Shown here one piece after another: positions 37,111 through 50,099 of a DNA stretch of 64,000 bases. The notes under the pieces are model-generated. The model was not told the DNA's origin and searched no databases. It saw only the letters and a program-made list of their open reading frames with translations. The translations under genes were made by a program, and so were the position numbers. Position 1 is the first letter of the stretch. Each line of letters begins with the position of its first letter. Origin of the DNA: Eopsaltria australis (taxonomy: Eukaryota; Chordata; Aves; Passeriformes; Petroicidae); assembly GCA_034509425.1 (NCBI GenBank), contig JAVTVJ010000793.1, positions 62,001-126,000 on the forward strand. Reading direction: 5' to 3'.

Positions 37111-38662
37111 GTTACTTTCAACTTTGTCTAACTTCTAATTTCTACACGCTGTCTTGTTATCCCATCTTCCTTTTCTTTATACAGATCTGAAACTATTTGA
37201 TCAGTATGCTGCGCATGGCCCATTACTTGAACAGTTCCCTACAAAAGAAACCATTTTTTTTACTGAAAGAGGGTCAGCCTTGTCACTGGCAGGTTCTTCC
37301 TCTAAGGCTGTATGCTCATTGATGCTCTCATTCTGTTTGGGATGTGGTTTTAAAACCATTCTGTCAGCTTGCACTTTGCAGTGGACTGACTTGATCTAGG
37401 AGTTAATTGCATTGACATTAACTTGCTTTAACAAGCCTAAAGTATCAATAAATCATTTCTTTAGTCACTGCACTTTTCCTGCTGCTTTATTGATATACTT
37501 CACCTGAACTGATAAATAGGGTGAAAAAGATCTCTTCCTTCTAATATACTTTGCATGCTTGATAATACCTTTCTGAAGAAAAAAGGTAATGTTAATATAC
37601 ATGAACACATAGAAATTTGTTAGTCAGATTACTTTAGCTTTGCTATTCTTATCCCTTTTATAAGATTCAGTTTTAGGAAGATATTGCACTTAGAGAACAC
37701 AGTTTTACTTGTTATGTGGTCTGACTGATGAATCCAACTACAAATCCATAATAAAACTCTAAATAACCCAACAATTCCTCTGAAGACACAAGTTATCTTT
37801 TTTTTGTTTCCCTCCCTCTCCTTTCACCCCCAGATCTGTCTTTATAAATACGTTATGAACACATACTGTGTGCCAAGTGCACTCTCATTGCTTACTGGCA
37901 GCCCAGAGCAAAAGTGCTTCCACTACTGAGAATAAATTATCTGTTGCAATGTACCTCTTCACTTGAACCCACACCTCAGTGCAGCATACCAACATTATTT
38001 TCCATCAGTAAATCAGTAAGCAAAATTTACTGTGAAATTTTAATTACTTCTTCTTCTTCTTTGTCACTAAACCAAAGTGAGACAATAAGCTGACATAAGT
38101 AAAATGTCAAGCAAAGATTTTATATCTATTCATAAGGATCTGTAAAAGCAATCACATATAATACTTGTCAAGCTTAAATGTGTGGTTGGGAAAAATATAA
38201 AGACAACAAAAAAGTAAGTTAGTCATATGTTATTTACTGTGCAGAAATGTGCGTATGACTTGGACTGCTGGACAAGAAATAACAGCTTTGGGAGACAAGG
38301 AGATTTCTGCATATCTGAATGAAATGAGACTTTTGAGGTTTTTTGTTTTAAAGAGAGAGAAAAATATGGTTTTAAAAATTATTTTTCTGATTTTGTTAAA
38401 ATATAGGTCATACCCTGGGGCCAACTAGATAATACAAAATTTTATCATTAATCTTAGTCAAATTTTTTAAAAAGCCAATGCAATGAACTTCTACTTAATA
38501 TTGTTCCCATTATGAGAATGAATGGTATTTTGTATTCTGTGACAAGGAGGAAAGAAAATCCATTTTGTGGTTTTAACCTTAATCAGCATACTTGCATATG
38601 GCAAGCTCTCACGGTCTACTTTGTGAATATATGAATCTATGGGTTTGTGGATGTGCATCTAC

Positions 38663-38700
38663 AAAAAAAAAAAAAAAAAAGAAAAAAGAAAAGAAAAAAG
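38663..38700. repeat. A-rich tract
   Basis: Eighteen consecutive A bases are followed by G-interrupted A runs. I looked upstream for a processed transcript or SINE body that would make this a tail and recognised none. Confidence 0.9.
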
Positions 38701-40102
38701 TATAGAAATAAATTAGTGAACTCATCACTTGAGTTCACAGAATAAATGTTGAATTTTCAAATAAAAATAAACCCCTGATCATTTCCCAAGGCCTCATTTG
38801 GCTTGTGACTGAATAACTTTTTTTCAACATGTCTTGTTACTGGAGTCTAAAGTTGTAGCAATTTCCTCTTGTAGGTAAATAAAAGAGGAACATAATTTTC
38901 ACCTCATAGGTTCTAACAATCCATGTGGTTTCTGGCTTTTAACATGTAATGAATAGATTTGAGTCTGGTGGCAAGAATGGAGAATAATAGCATATCTAAC
39001 AAAGCACAAAGTTTTCAACTTGCAAGCAGAAGGATTTAATGCCTTTAGTCAAAGGCCATTTTTAATGCAGCTAGCATACTGATTGGAAAAGATCACCCTA
39101 AACTGCTTGAATTTAAGGTATGATAACCTTTAAAGGAAAAATGATTCCATTTTCTAAGTACAGCAGACAGAAAGTTCAAATGATAAGAATCACTTGTCAA
39201 AACTAATAAAACAGGACCATATCTAATATTAGTTTTTTGCACTACACTTAGCATTTAAAATTTTAAATGGTGTCTCAGTGAAGAAATAACATTATTTGGG
39301 GTGTGTGCTTTATGTGCAAAGGGAAACTAGAAACATTCAGTCATTTCATGCCAAGCCAAGGGAAAGAGAAGTAGCATGAGTAAAGGTGAAAAATTCAGCA
39401 AGGCTCAAGTATGTGGTTCATTCAAGTAAGATTTATTGGTTTCACTGGGATGCAATTCATTACTATTCATTAGACCCTTAATACGTTAGGTATCTAACTT
39501 AAGGGTCATTGTAAGATCACCATATAGTTGAAGTGTTAGGAACTTCCTGAAAACAACTTATCCTATCCAGTTTTTTAAAAATAATTCTCTAAAATAGGAA
39601 GGATTAAATACTCACTCTCTCCACAGATAGCAAAGGCAGAGGATATGAGTAGCTTATCCTTACACCATATGTCTCCTTACAACAGTATTTTTTTCAGTCT
39701 GAGATGCATGCTCAAATTCACAAACTGAGATTAATGTGGATCTGCTCTATGAAACTATTTTTGTATCATATGTGACAAAATTACTTGGATATTCATTGTA
39801 TGAATGTATTATGAAAGTGTAACCACAGAAGGCTCAAAAATAAGAAAGAGAAAGATAAACCACAAGAAGAAATTTTTTGATAAATATTTCAGGGTCATTA
39901 AAATGGTATGGCGGTGTTATTTTCAGACAAGTTCCTATCATCTCACACAGCCAAGTTTTTAATCTCATTTTACCCTTGTAGGGAAAAAGCACGTCAGCAT
40001 TTAACAGTAAAATAGATGCAGTTCCCAAGGGGTGAAAAGGCTGCTATTGAGAATCAGTACAGACTGATGGAAGGAAACAGAGGTGAGAATTACAGAACAC
40101 TG

Positions 40103-40198
40103 CAATTACAGAATCATTTAGGTTAGAAAAGACCCTTAAGATCAAGTCGAACTATTTACCCAACACTGCCAAGTTACACACTAAACCATGTATCTAAG
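40103..40198 (-). mobile_element. CR1 LINE 3' tail, minus strand
   Basis: The plus strand shows the reverse complement of the CR1 end: 'acagaatcatttaggttaga', 'aaagacccttaagatcaagt', then 'cccaacactgccaagtta'. It belongs to the same subtype as the tail at 33.7-33.9 kb. About 95 bp remain. Confidence 0.87.
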
Positions 40199-41839
40199 TA
40201 GGTAGAAACAATCAAAATTACAGGCTTTTTGCCATTTTAAATCCCACTTTGAATGTCAAAGAAAGTGAATCTCTAATAAATAATTACTGAAAAAGGCACT
40301 TCTCTCTAGGCTGTGGACTGCTATTCCATGGATGTTACCTAGTATGATGGATTCATTGTACCATGCTGAGTATTATATGTCAAATTATGTCATCCTTACT
40401 TGTACTTCATACGGAGGATATAATTTTCTTTGCAGACTGAAGATGCATGCAATAACAGTGTAAAGCATTCTTACTTATTCACTGGATTTTTTAAAATGTA
40501 AAAATAAAAGCTAATAAAAAAAAGTCATATTATTTCTAAAGTGAGTATGACAAGTTTCCTTATAACAAAGCTCAGACAAAAACTAGGTTGTGATGGGCTT
40601 CTGCTTACCTCCTACCTTTGTAACAAAAACTTCCCCCTTTTGCAGTCATCCCTGAAGCTTCCCATCCCCCTTGGGTTCTCTTTCCTGCACTGAGAAGAAA
40701 GACTTACAGTTACCAAGTTTACTTGAAAGCTACTGTCTCATAGGCAGGCAAATGAAGTAAAAATATAGGACGTAGACAACTACATTGATTTGCCCGCTGT
40801 TGGGATTAGCTCAGATTATAGTGGTTTATTTATGGTAAATTTTATTGCTACCAATAAGGTTAAATTATATTTCATTTAAGAAGGTTGTCCAGTTACTGTA
40901 TTCATAGCTGGTTGTAGGCCTGGCCTCCAGGAGGTAAATGTTTCTTAGTCAGATGTACTGGATAAGCATCACCAAAGCACAGGGCATGGACACCAGCAGC
41001 CCTGTGAAAGGGCAGGGTGCTTTCTCACCTTCTTTACTATGCCTTTAAGGCATGAGATGTTATGCCTGGGCATTCATACTCAGAGTGTAGACTGGAGAGC
41101 AATTAGTTCTGCAGCAGTTTCACGAGTGCATGCTGATGACTTTTGTGAGGTAACAACAAATTGGAATCAATGGAGTTCAGCTTTTAACAGAATAATAATG
41201 GCAGAAGTGACTTGTAGAACTGTTCACCTTTCAAGCAAAAGATTAGATTATCATGTGTCAAGATTTTTAAAGCAGAGCAGTAGCTCAGCCATGCATCTAA
41301 GTAGATGAATGGGGCTGTGTGCAGTAAAAAATTGTGGCCTTTTTGGTTTATAGATATTTGTGGAGGGTAAACTGATTTATTCAATGAAACTTGTTACTGA
41401 ACTTATATAATATTCACATTCTTTTGAAGAAATCTCTGTTGGAAAGGAAATGAGCTGTGGCTTCCCAGGTTCATTCTTGCTCTGCATTCTTCTACAGTGG
41501 TCCATTTATAATAATTGGGGCACATTGAGATGGCATCAGTCTGCCTAATTTAAGCACCTAAAACTAGGCAGAGAGGAACTCTCTCTAGAGGCCTTCAAAG
41601 ATACCTACTGTTTTTCTGTACACAGAAGTTAAGCATTGCTTTTTTACTACTAGTAAAGTGGGTGTGAAAAAAAGTATCTGTACTGTAGAGATTAAATCCC
41701 TCTCTTGGCTATCAGGAAAAGCACATTTTCTTTTCTTGTTTTTTTGTTTGCTTGTTTGTTTGTTTTTAATTAAATGCAACATTTTGAAATATTTGACCAT
41801 ATAGCATTGGTGTCTGACTGTGGGCATTGTCTTAGGGTG
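40199..41839. other. Unique non-coding DNA
   Basis: I see no gene. The longest frame, 114 codons on the minus strand (41585-41929), straddles the GTTT-rich run at 41736-41767 and the start of the next CR1 copy, so it is an artefact. Confidence 0.5.
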
Positions 41840-42013
41840 ACTGAACATAGAAATGAGCTGCACAGAAAGGCTGTGGAGTGTCCATCTTTGGGTGTATTCA
41901 AAACTCAGCTGGACATGGACCTGTGTCATTTTCTACAGAGGATCCTGTGTTGAGCGGGAGAGTTGGACTAAATGATGTGCAGAGGTGCCAGCTGATTTCA
42001 GCTGTTCTGTTGA
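41840..42013 (+). mobile_element. CR1 LINE 3' fragment
   Basis: This is a CR1 3' end of a different subtype: 'gctgtggagtgtccatcttt', 'gggtgtattcaaaactcagc', 'tggacatggacctgtg', 'gagttggactaaatgatgtg'. It ends near 'gctgttctgttgatgctg', with an atypical terminus. Confidence 0.8.
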
Positions 42014-42129
42014 TGCTGAATTGATTTTGCTATTTTTGCTTTTATATATTCTCTATATTCCTTACATATACATTTGTAGCTCTGTAGCCTATTATAGTAT
42101 TCACAGCTAGCATTTTGCCTACTCTACTA

Positions 42130-42500
42130 GACAGAAAGAGAAAATAAATTCCCCGGCAACTCGAAGCTGGGGGCACAAGGTTAAGTTCTCTGGGTAGCCA
42201 AGGTTGAAACTAGCTCTCTGAGACACATTTTCATAAACAAAGTTTAGTTCCTATCTAAGGTGAGGGGGAAGAAGGGTGCAGAAAGGGTTGAACCGGGGAG
42301 GAATTACCTCATGAATTATGTCTCTAACTGGGGATTCTTGTCAGTTATACTAATTTGCTAAACATATGAAAATTTTATGTTCTTTATGTTACACATGCAT
42401 CTTTGGGTGCTTTCCACCCAGCAAGCTGTGCACCTAAGGATCCATATAAAGGTAACCCCTTTTTAGCACCTAACTGTGTCTGGCTCGTGATTTTAGGACT
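42130..42500 (+). mobile_element. Possible LTR remnant
   Basis: This block sits between two CR1 pieces. It has the phrasing of a songbird LTR: 'ccccggcaactcgaagctgg' at the left, a TATA box (TATAAAG at 42445-42451) inside 'aggatccatataaaggtaac', and 'gtgtctggctcgtgatttta' about 25-40 bases downstream. Ends and target-site duplication are not identifiable, and the left limit is uncertain. It could instead be unrelated sequence with a chance TATA box. Confidence 0.4.
42445..42451 (+). promoter_or_regulatory. TATA box of the candidate LTR
   Basis: TATAAAG lies upstream of a short GC-mixed segment, consistent with a U3/R boundary. Activity cannot be judged from sequence. Confidence 0.3.
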
Positions 42501-42584
42501 AGCAAAAAGACTGTGATCACTGTGATTGTGGGATTTTGCATTCCTCTTGGATCATCTGACTGGGCTTCCGTCTCTTACATGTGT

Positions 42585-43012
42585 TTTTTTAATGCATGGG
42601 TTGAATCAGGAGCAGATCGTTCACCCATGTACATGCTCTGTCACAATGGATTGACTTCCTGCTCATTGGAATGGACCATTCTTGAGGCTGGAAGAGATAA
42701 TGTTTGAAACCAACCACCTCCCCTGGAACTCCCCTCTCTCCAATGTGGTTTTGCATGAGATTCTTGGAAGCATGGCCCTAACAGGTCAATGTTCACTCTT
42801 CTGAAATCTAAGGTTAGAATCCTGCTGTTTGTTTCATCCTTTCTCTCAGTATCCTGAACTCCACCATCTCACGTCGACTGCAGACAAGTCAAAATCTTCA
42901 ACCAGTTCTCCCTTCCTTTTAAGGATCAGGTCCAGCAGAGCATGTCCCTTCATCAACAGCACTGCCATCCACGTCATGAATTTATCACAGCAATACACAC
43001 ATCTGGATTTTT
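42585..43012 (-). mobile_element. CR1 LINE second-frame fragment, minus strand
   Basis: Translating the minus strand from about 42950 gives blocks of the CR1 second open frame between endonuclease and reverse transcriptase. They are 'LLDLILKRKGELVED', then after a frameshift 'REMVEFRILRER' (SDHEMVEF-type block of the endonuclease end), then 'TLDFRRVNIDLL', then 'EWSIPMSRKS'. At least two frameshifts and stops break the frame. Both limits are approximate. This is a coding-part fragment without the 3' end, so it reached this state by deletion or by a separate insertion followed by breakage. Confidence 0.82.
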
Positions 43013-44504
43013 TATGATCTCTGCTGTTTGTCTTTCAGCAGATATTAGATACTTCATGGCAAATTTCCTACAAAATAGAGCAAATAGAATCCTGTGTCTT
43101 GGTCTTTTTTTATAAGACTGTGCACTTAGGTAATACAGAATATATTGCACTTTTTTTTTACAGCCACCATTTCCACAGTGCCATTTACCTTGTATATTAC
43201 AGTGCTGGTTTAGCTGTCTTGTTGGATTTTTATATCTCTGTATCACTAATTTTAGGATTTTTATTTCTGCAGAAAGAGAAGTGAATCTCTTTCACTTAAA
43301 ATTATATTCCCTCACAAGTTACTTAGCAGGAAACTGTAAGATTAACAAAATAAAAATCAATTGGAGCTTCAATGTTAACCAAACAGGCACCTTTATGCTC
43401 TATAAATAATTTAAGAGGAAGCACGATGAAAAAATGTAGTAAACAATGTGCTTAATGTCCACCTTTCACAACTTAATAATAAATCAAATTTTTGTTAATC
43501 CAGTTGAAGATCATTCCTTAAATTTTTCTTTTTAAAGAGACAGTGACCTCCAGGGATTTAAAATCACCTGCTTAATCTAAAGAGAAAAAATTTCAGCTTC
43601 ACAGTACATTTAGTCAAGGTATAATACAATAAGAAATTTTTGAATATTTCAAGAAATCCAGGAGATTAAGGTAAGGAATAAGTTAAATGCAAACAAAACT
43701 TGAAGATCAAGAAGAAAATCTATCAATCTCTCTCTGACATAGCCTGCAAGTTCTGTGCAGGCAAAATCTCACCCACGAAGTGAATCCTCCAGACTGGAAA
43801 TGCATGCTTAGATTCTTCTCATAAATAAATTGTGGTCCTACATAGACATAAAAAGGCCCTTGCTCTACTCAGTTGTGGAAAAAATTGAAAGGCCACACAA
43901 ACCAATTTGTGCACATCTGTGCATTACGTATGGCTTTTAACATGCTCTACAAGACAAAACAACAGCAATTAGCAAGTGAAGGCATCATGCTCATAATTTC
44001 ATAATATCTGACAAATAGACAGTTCCTGGTATATACCATTGCCTCAGGCTTTCTGCAGATACTGCCAGACATTTCTAACCTGTACTTAATTGTACTGAGC
44101 TTATCTTTTCCAAGACTATTTGCGACTCTAAGAGCTAGATAAGCTTGATTGTAAAGAAAGTTAAATCATGGAAGAAGAAAGATGTTAAATTGGGATGATT
44201 GGTACATTGAAGGCTTTTCTTCGCTATTCACAACATTTTAGTCTTAAAGTTTCATGTGAAAGTCTTCACAAGTGATAGGGAAGGATGTTGTGCTCTCATT
44301 CGTTGAGGGTTTTGCAGGCTTCTGAGTGAAAACTATAGAAGAAATGGTGCAAAGAGCTGGAAGGATTCCTTCCTCGTGGCTTTCTAATAATGCTGGAGGG
44401 ATGAATTGGAACTAAGGATGAGACAAATGACAGGAACTGGTGTCAGGAATGTATTGACTACACTGGACGAACACCTCTGCTTTTGACATCCCATTATCCT
44501 GGGG
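43013..44504. other. Unique AT-rich non-coding DNA
   Basis: I see no gene or known repeat. The longest frame is 90 codons on the minus strand (42974-43246). It partly overlaps the end of the CR1 fragment. Confidence 0.5.
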
Positions 44505-44843
44505 TGATGTTACGAGGCTCCTTTATTCCGTAACCGTCTGCTCAGTGCCCAAGGTGTCTGTACCTCTAAGGTGGGCCCAGGGGCGGGGCTGGAGCTGCGA
44601 GGCCCCAGGTGCCCCAGGTGCGGGTCGGTTCAAGGCTCAGCTCAATGGCCCTGCGGCAACGGCGCTCTCGGCCAGGCTTGGGGAGGGAGCGCACTGCTCA
44701 CTCTGCTCTCTCTCTCTCTCAGGTTTTGTTTATTTGTTAATTTTTCTCTTTGGTGGAGGAAAGGGAGAGGCCCTTTTCCCTTGGGAGGAGGTGTTCATTC
44801 CAGAGTGTTTCCTCCTAAAAATTTTGTCTCTAAAACCAGGACA
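44505..44843 (-). mobile_element. LTR of an endogenous retrovirus, minus strand
   Basis: Read on the minus strand the block begins TGTCCTGG at 44843 and runs through 'cctcctcccaagggaaaagg' and a (GA)n tract. A GC- and CpG-rich centre (about 44570-44700) follows, and a polyadenylation signal AATAAA lies at 44522-44527, about 20 bases from a CA-type end near 44505-44509. TG/CA ends, length (about 340 bp) and a late polyadenylation signal are LTR features. No viral genes flank it, so it looks like a solo LTR. I could not find a matching target-site duplication. The 192-codon plus-strand frame at 44545-45123, the longest in the window, starts in this LTR's GC-rich part and is most likely fortuitous. 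Confidence 0.65.
44522..44527 (-). terminator. Polyadenylation signal of the minus-strand LTR
   Basis: AATAAA lies on the minus strand close to the inferred 3' edge of the LTR. It could end transcripts arriving on the minus strand; this is inferred from motif and position only. Confidence 0.45.
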
Positions 44844-47800
44844 TCCATATAGGTATAAAACCAAAACTATATGTTTAACATTAGCTCCTCATGATGAGTT
44901 ACTGTTCCATGAGTTCCAATACCTCATGTACCTAGGGCAAACTGGCAGGAAGGCCATGCTGCTGACAGAGGGGATCTGGAAAATTTCCCCTGAATACTCT
45001 GAAATCAGGAAGAGTTTTTACTTCAGAAATCTGAATTTTAGATACGACATCATCAGCTCTCCAACCCAGAAGGGAGATAAAAAGCTCCCTTGTAATCATA
45101 CAAGCAAAGCAGAGCAAAATTGAGGCTGTGCACTGCCTTGCTTAGCACCGAGAAGCCAAATTTTAAATGTGTCAGTGATTTACAACTCTCACACACATAA
45201 GTTATTAGACTAACTCCTGAGCAAGAGCAGTGTGTTTTAGCATACTAATAGGAAACTTGACCTTGATTATATACCTGTTGTGAATAAGGAGGATAAAGAA
45301 AAACAACTGAACAAAACTATAATCTAATGTGACTGTTTAAGTATTTAGTTAGAACTTATTTTTGTGGCAAATATTCTTACATAAGAGCCATAGCTCAGAT
45401 TATTCTTGGACTATTTGTAAGACACAACATAAACAAGTAATATTTGTTGAGCAGTAATATGAATTGGGCTGTATTTAATGTTTTAGGGTGGAATTCATCT
45501 GACCTTATATTGGGTGTCTGCTGTACAGACATGTTCATCTGCACAAGTCACCCTAAGATTTTGAATGGTGTGAAAGCTCTTTCTATTGATGATTTAGGAT
45601 TCATGTATTGCTAGCTTCAGTGTAGATTCCTACATTTGGTTATAGTCATAGACTGTGAGAGGCTAATTGACCACAACTGCAATAAAGTGTTAATTTTAAG
45701 GTGGTGATAATAGATTCCCAGAAACACTTTTCAGATATTTAAAAATTCACATCCTCAGTTCTGTAGACCCAACTAAAATGTATCAGTTTGAACAAAAAAG
45801 AAAAGCAGTCACCTTGATCCAGAAGGCTGCAGAAAGACAGCTGTGATTACCCGGCCTCCAGTTCAGAGAAGGCTCATTGGCTCATTGGCAGGGCAAATTT
45901 AAACCACTAAACCAAATACTTAGGTGTCTGACAACATTATGAGTACCCTCTTTGTGACATACCCGTAAGATACCATATGCACCACAGATGAACTCGACTA
46001 GGATTGTTGTGGTTTAGGATTGTAACTCTGTACTTTAAAGCTGACACTTCTACGTTTTTTCATGCAGCAGCTTATCACAAGCATTTTGTTTCTCAAGACA
46101 TACTGAGTTAAAGCATGTTAGTGCATTCTGTGGCTCAGGGAATATGTCTTACACATGTGCAGAAACAGCAGAAATACAATAAGACTTTTATAACAAGGTA
46201 TTAGCAAGTTCAAGTGCATTAATGACCTTGAATACCACTGAATGTGCCTTTCATAGATAAACATGAAAGTAAGAACAAAAATAGGCTATTTAAGCAAGAT
46301 AGGATTGTAATGAGCTTGGGTTATTAAAAAAATGTGTTCTTTCATGCTACAATCCTGGGGTTAAGTTCCACTAATTTATTCACATATTTTTGTTTAAGCA
46401 AGATAATTCCAGAAAAAGTGATTTAATCTCTTGCTTTATTTGAAATGTAAAGAATGTATTTCTACATAAAAATATATTCTTGCAAAAGGAGGGATATTTG
46501 TAAGAAAGTAAAATTTGTCATAGATTCACTCCATAGCACATCTGTCTTTACAGAAGATGCAGCACATGCATTGTCCCTCACTCTTCTGGTTATACTGAAA
46601 CCTTTAAATTAAGGAACTGGGTAAAGTTACTTGAGATATGTCTGTCTGATTGTCTGAAAGAAGGTGACTGAAGGTCTTGATTTCTAGATTCCACTAAGTT
46701 ATGGTGGTAGGATTCACATCTCCAAATTCACTCATCTGAAAACAAGGTGTCTATACTAAAAACATCATCTTGATCTTTCTACACTAAATAGGAAAAGGTA
46801 GACAGCCCTAGAGAATGATTCATCATAACCAGCTAACTCTTTAGACTAGGAAAGTTGAAACAACTGTACAAGTGTTTCAGTCTCCAATGATTATTGAAAG
46901 AGTCAATAGAGGAATTTTAGATTATTTACCTAAATGGCATATGGGAAAAGACAGGTGGAAGGAATTCCTCTTTGAGAGTCCTCACCCTTGGCTCTCTCTC
47001 ACATTAGATGGACAGCTATTACAAAATATCTTGTTCCTCACTACACAAGGCATTGCAAATTGCACTGAATAGCACACTGTTGAGCAAGAAGGAATAACAG
47101 CAGCAGTCAAAGGTGCAATACCTCAGTCATACTTCCACTATTTTCTGAAGAGCTATTGTACATATAAACTGGTCCTTTAAAAGCAAAGTTAAGAGGTTTA
47201 GGATAAGTTCTTACAAAAAATAAAAGGCTTAAAAATAATAGGGAATAATAAAAAGGAGAATAAAACCAGGTCCCTATCAAATCAACCAACTTCACTACCA
47301 AATTCATTACAAACTTTCAGGCTATTTAATTTTATCATGTGTCAGAATATTTTTGCAATGTTAACCACCAATTGAATACTCACACATGCAAATCCTCAAT
47401 GAGAAAGGTTTCATATTTTAAAAAGCACATGTTTCAAAGGTAAGATTAATGTCATTCTTCCAAATATGGCAGAAATTACATTTTCAAGGCGTCTCCCATT
47501 TAGAATGTACAGCACTTACTTTAAAACAGCTATACTATATGAAACACTGCCTAAAGTATGATCATTTAAGTATTACTGGCGCAGAAACTTCAGGTCCAGA
47601 AATATGCTACATTCATTTATTCTTGCTATGATAGAAAGAAGTAAAGCAGCATGAAAAATAAAAGTTCCTATAGAAAAGAACAAGAATATTAAATATAATT
47701 TGAAACTGAATTGTGTAGTAGTGTTCAATGAATTTAATCTGTCTGTTAAAGAAGATAGAGGTTGAGAAAGTCAGGAATATTTGAAAAAAGCAAATATAAT

Positions 47801-50099
47801 CTACTGCTAAAAATTTGCCTTGCCAAGCACAATTTATAAAACTGCTAAACAGCTTTTGAGAGATTTGGAAAAGTCTAAAGAAAGCTAGCAGGCAGAAATG
47901 CTAATAGTAAAATAAATCCCATTCTTACTTACATGGATGTCAGGAATTAGACAGAAACAGCTAAAGAATTGTGAAAACTGCCAGCAATCTGTCAGACTAC
48001 AAAGCTAAAACAGTGCTTCTGGGTGTTCAGGCAGATTACCTATCCACCGGCCCTGGATTTTGCCTTTAACAAAAGCAACGGAATTGCTTCATTCTAGAAA
48101 TCTTGATTCATGAATAATTTAGTGTCATCCTACTAAAACACGGGTGGATGAATGAAATATATGGATGAAAGCAGATACTGCAATCACAGCAAATCAAGAT
48201 ATATTGAAATACATTCAAAAACTATCATATAAGCCAATCTCCCTGAGTTTTCTCTGTGAACATGGTCTCCAGTGCTCTAGTGCTTTCTATTTGTGACCGG
48301 TTAGATCACAATCCCTTCTAATATTACAACAATAAACAACAATTTTAAATCCAAACTGCATGGACCAGAGTAGCATTTTTTGTGTGATTTGAGATCCTGG
48401 AACATCATTCTTATTGGTACAATCCATGTACATGGTAGTCACAAATAAATACCCAGTTAAATGAGGGGTTCTCATCCAAGCTTTGCAAAACTACAGAGCT
48501 GGGTCAGCTTTCTAACTGAAGTAGTATAGAAAATGTATAAATAGCCTGAATGTGCAGGGCACCTGCTTTAGCAAACAAATCATTATATATGTTACATAAG
48601 ACTTTATATGATGCAATTACCTGAAACAGATTCAGTGACACAGATGATTCATTCCATCCTTTGGCCTGCTCAGAGTGAGTATCATTTTGGAGGCCGCTCC
48701 AGTGAAAGGTTTACAGTTGCCTGTTTTCCATATACTGGCCCTTTCTTAGTTTCACAAGGTTAATAGCATGGCTATATCAATGTGTATTTGTTATTTGTGG
48801 AACTGTGCATATGAATGAAGGTTGTTCTTTGATTTCACCTTCCTTTGGCTTAGAGTCTCACCAGATAAATATAAGCACCATGTTGGTGACTTCACTGGAG
48901 ATACACTCATTTACACCAGCAGAGGTGTAAATCTATGCTATTGTTGCCTCTTGCAAAAGTATCAAGAGGCTTTCAAAAGGAAACTATTTGGAGCTGTACT
49001 TCATTTGCCATTAATCACTGTGCATTCAAGAAAATGCTGCATTATTCTCTGGAAGGTTTGCTGTTGGTGAGCCATTGCTTAGCAGGTAATGTCATAGGAA
49101 ATTACTTCTTTCATTATCTGTATGTGCTTCTAGTGATTTATTCATATTCAATATTTCTGATGATCCCTTCCCCACTTTTATTTACTTCAGTTATTCTGCT
49201 GAATTTTCTTTTTCTTAGGGGTATGCATATATCAATTTCTTGTTAAATCACAACTGGAAGAAGCAATGCCACTTTTTGTTTATTAGGCTTTTCCATTTGT
49301 ACCAGCTGCTATGAGACAGAGCAGAAATCCTGCTTAAAAGTTCTCCAATTATGCTTCATTATTTTATAACATTTTCAACAGCTGGATGCTTAATTACATG
49401 CACTACAGAGCAGAAGTATTTTCTCTCTTTTGGCAAGTGTGCAGCTGCAAATCTTGTGTCTTTAGCATGCTATCTAGAACACATTAATCATCCTTCCAAA
49501 GATTCCTATCAGCAATACCAATGGAAAATAACTGAGAATGAGTTATTCAACAAGTAAATGATCAATTGCATAAGTACTTTGAATATCATAATTTGCAGCA
49601 ATGGTGCTTGAAATCACCTAATACTATGAATGAAACAACTTAGCAACCATTGATCGTTGAATGTTTATCACCACAACTATTTTAATGTCAGAATTGAAAT
49701 GATACATTTTACAGAAACCAGACTCAAAGTGACCCCTCTAAAGGAAAAAAATGTGTTCACAAAATAGACATTTTTGATTTGTAGGACCTGAAAGAGGCAT
49801 TCAAAAAAGGCTTGTATTTGCTCTGATTAATTTTTTGCATTTCATTTCAATTTAGGCCCACACTCATGAAAACATTGCTATAACTTAAAGTTCTGATAAA
49901 TAAAATTACTATCAATTCAAAGTACTGAAGATCAGTTTATTCTTGAGAAATGTATGGAACCCCAAAAAATCTGAATGACAAAGTACTTGTTAGTTTAAAA
50001 ATCTACTCCGTCAGCTCCATGGAAGCTACACAGCTTTCTTCTGTAACCCAAGGGGACAGGTTAAGGAAGTGTTAGAGGTGATCCATGTAGTTTATTTGA
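44844..50099. other. Unique AT-rich non-coding DNA
   Basis: This is more than 5 kb with no recognisable gene or transposon. Frames on either strand are at most 103 codons (48935-49246), apart from the tail of the 192-codon frame discussed with the LTR. 45120-47100 and 47300-48300 are plain AT-rich sequence. Confidence 0.5.

Larger units (their letters stand above)
35901..40102. other. Unique AT-rich non-coding DNA
   Basis: I see no gene. Frames are up to 85 codons. An A-rich run lies at 38663-38700, a TTC run near 38047-38062, an imperfect stem-loop at 39473-39507 (GACCCTTAA/TTAAGGGTC outer, GTTAG/CTAAC inner), and a possible conserved block at about 36950-37110. Confidence 0.5.

Noticed and set aside
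38663..38700. A-rich tract as the tail of a SINE or retrocopy
   Set aside because: No SINE promoter boxes or recognisable transcript lie upstream, and CR1-driven retrocopies with A tails are rare in birds.
44620..44640. tRNA-like B box (ggttcaaggct)
   Set aside because: The last two bases do not fit the GGTTCRANNCC pattern, there is no A box at the right distance and no cloverleaf.
44545..45123. 192-codon open frame as a gene
   Set aside because: It begins in the GC-rich part of a minus-strand LTR, runs on through unrelated unique DNA, shows no domain, and has an (CT)n-encoded Leu/Ser stretch. Chance frame extension in GC-rich repeat DNA explains it.
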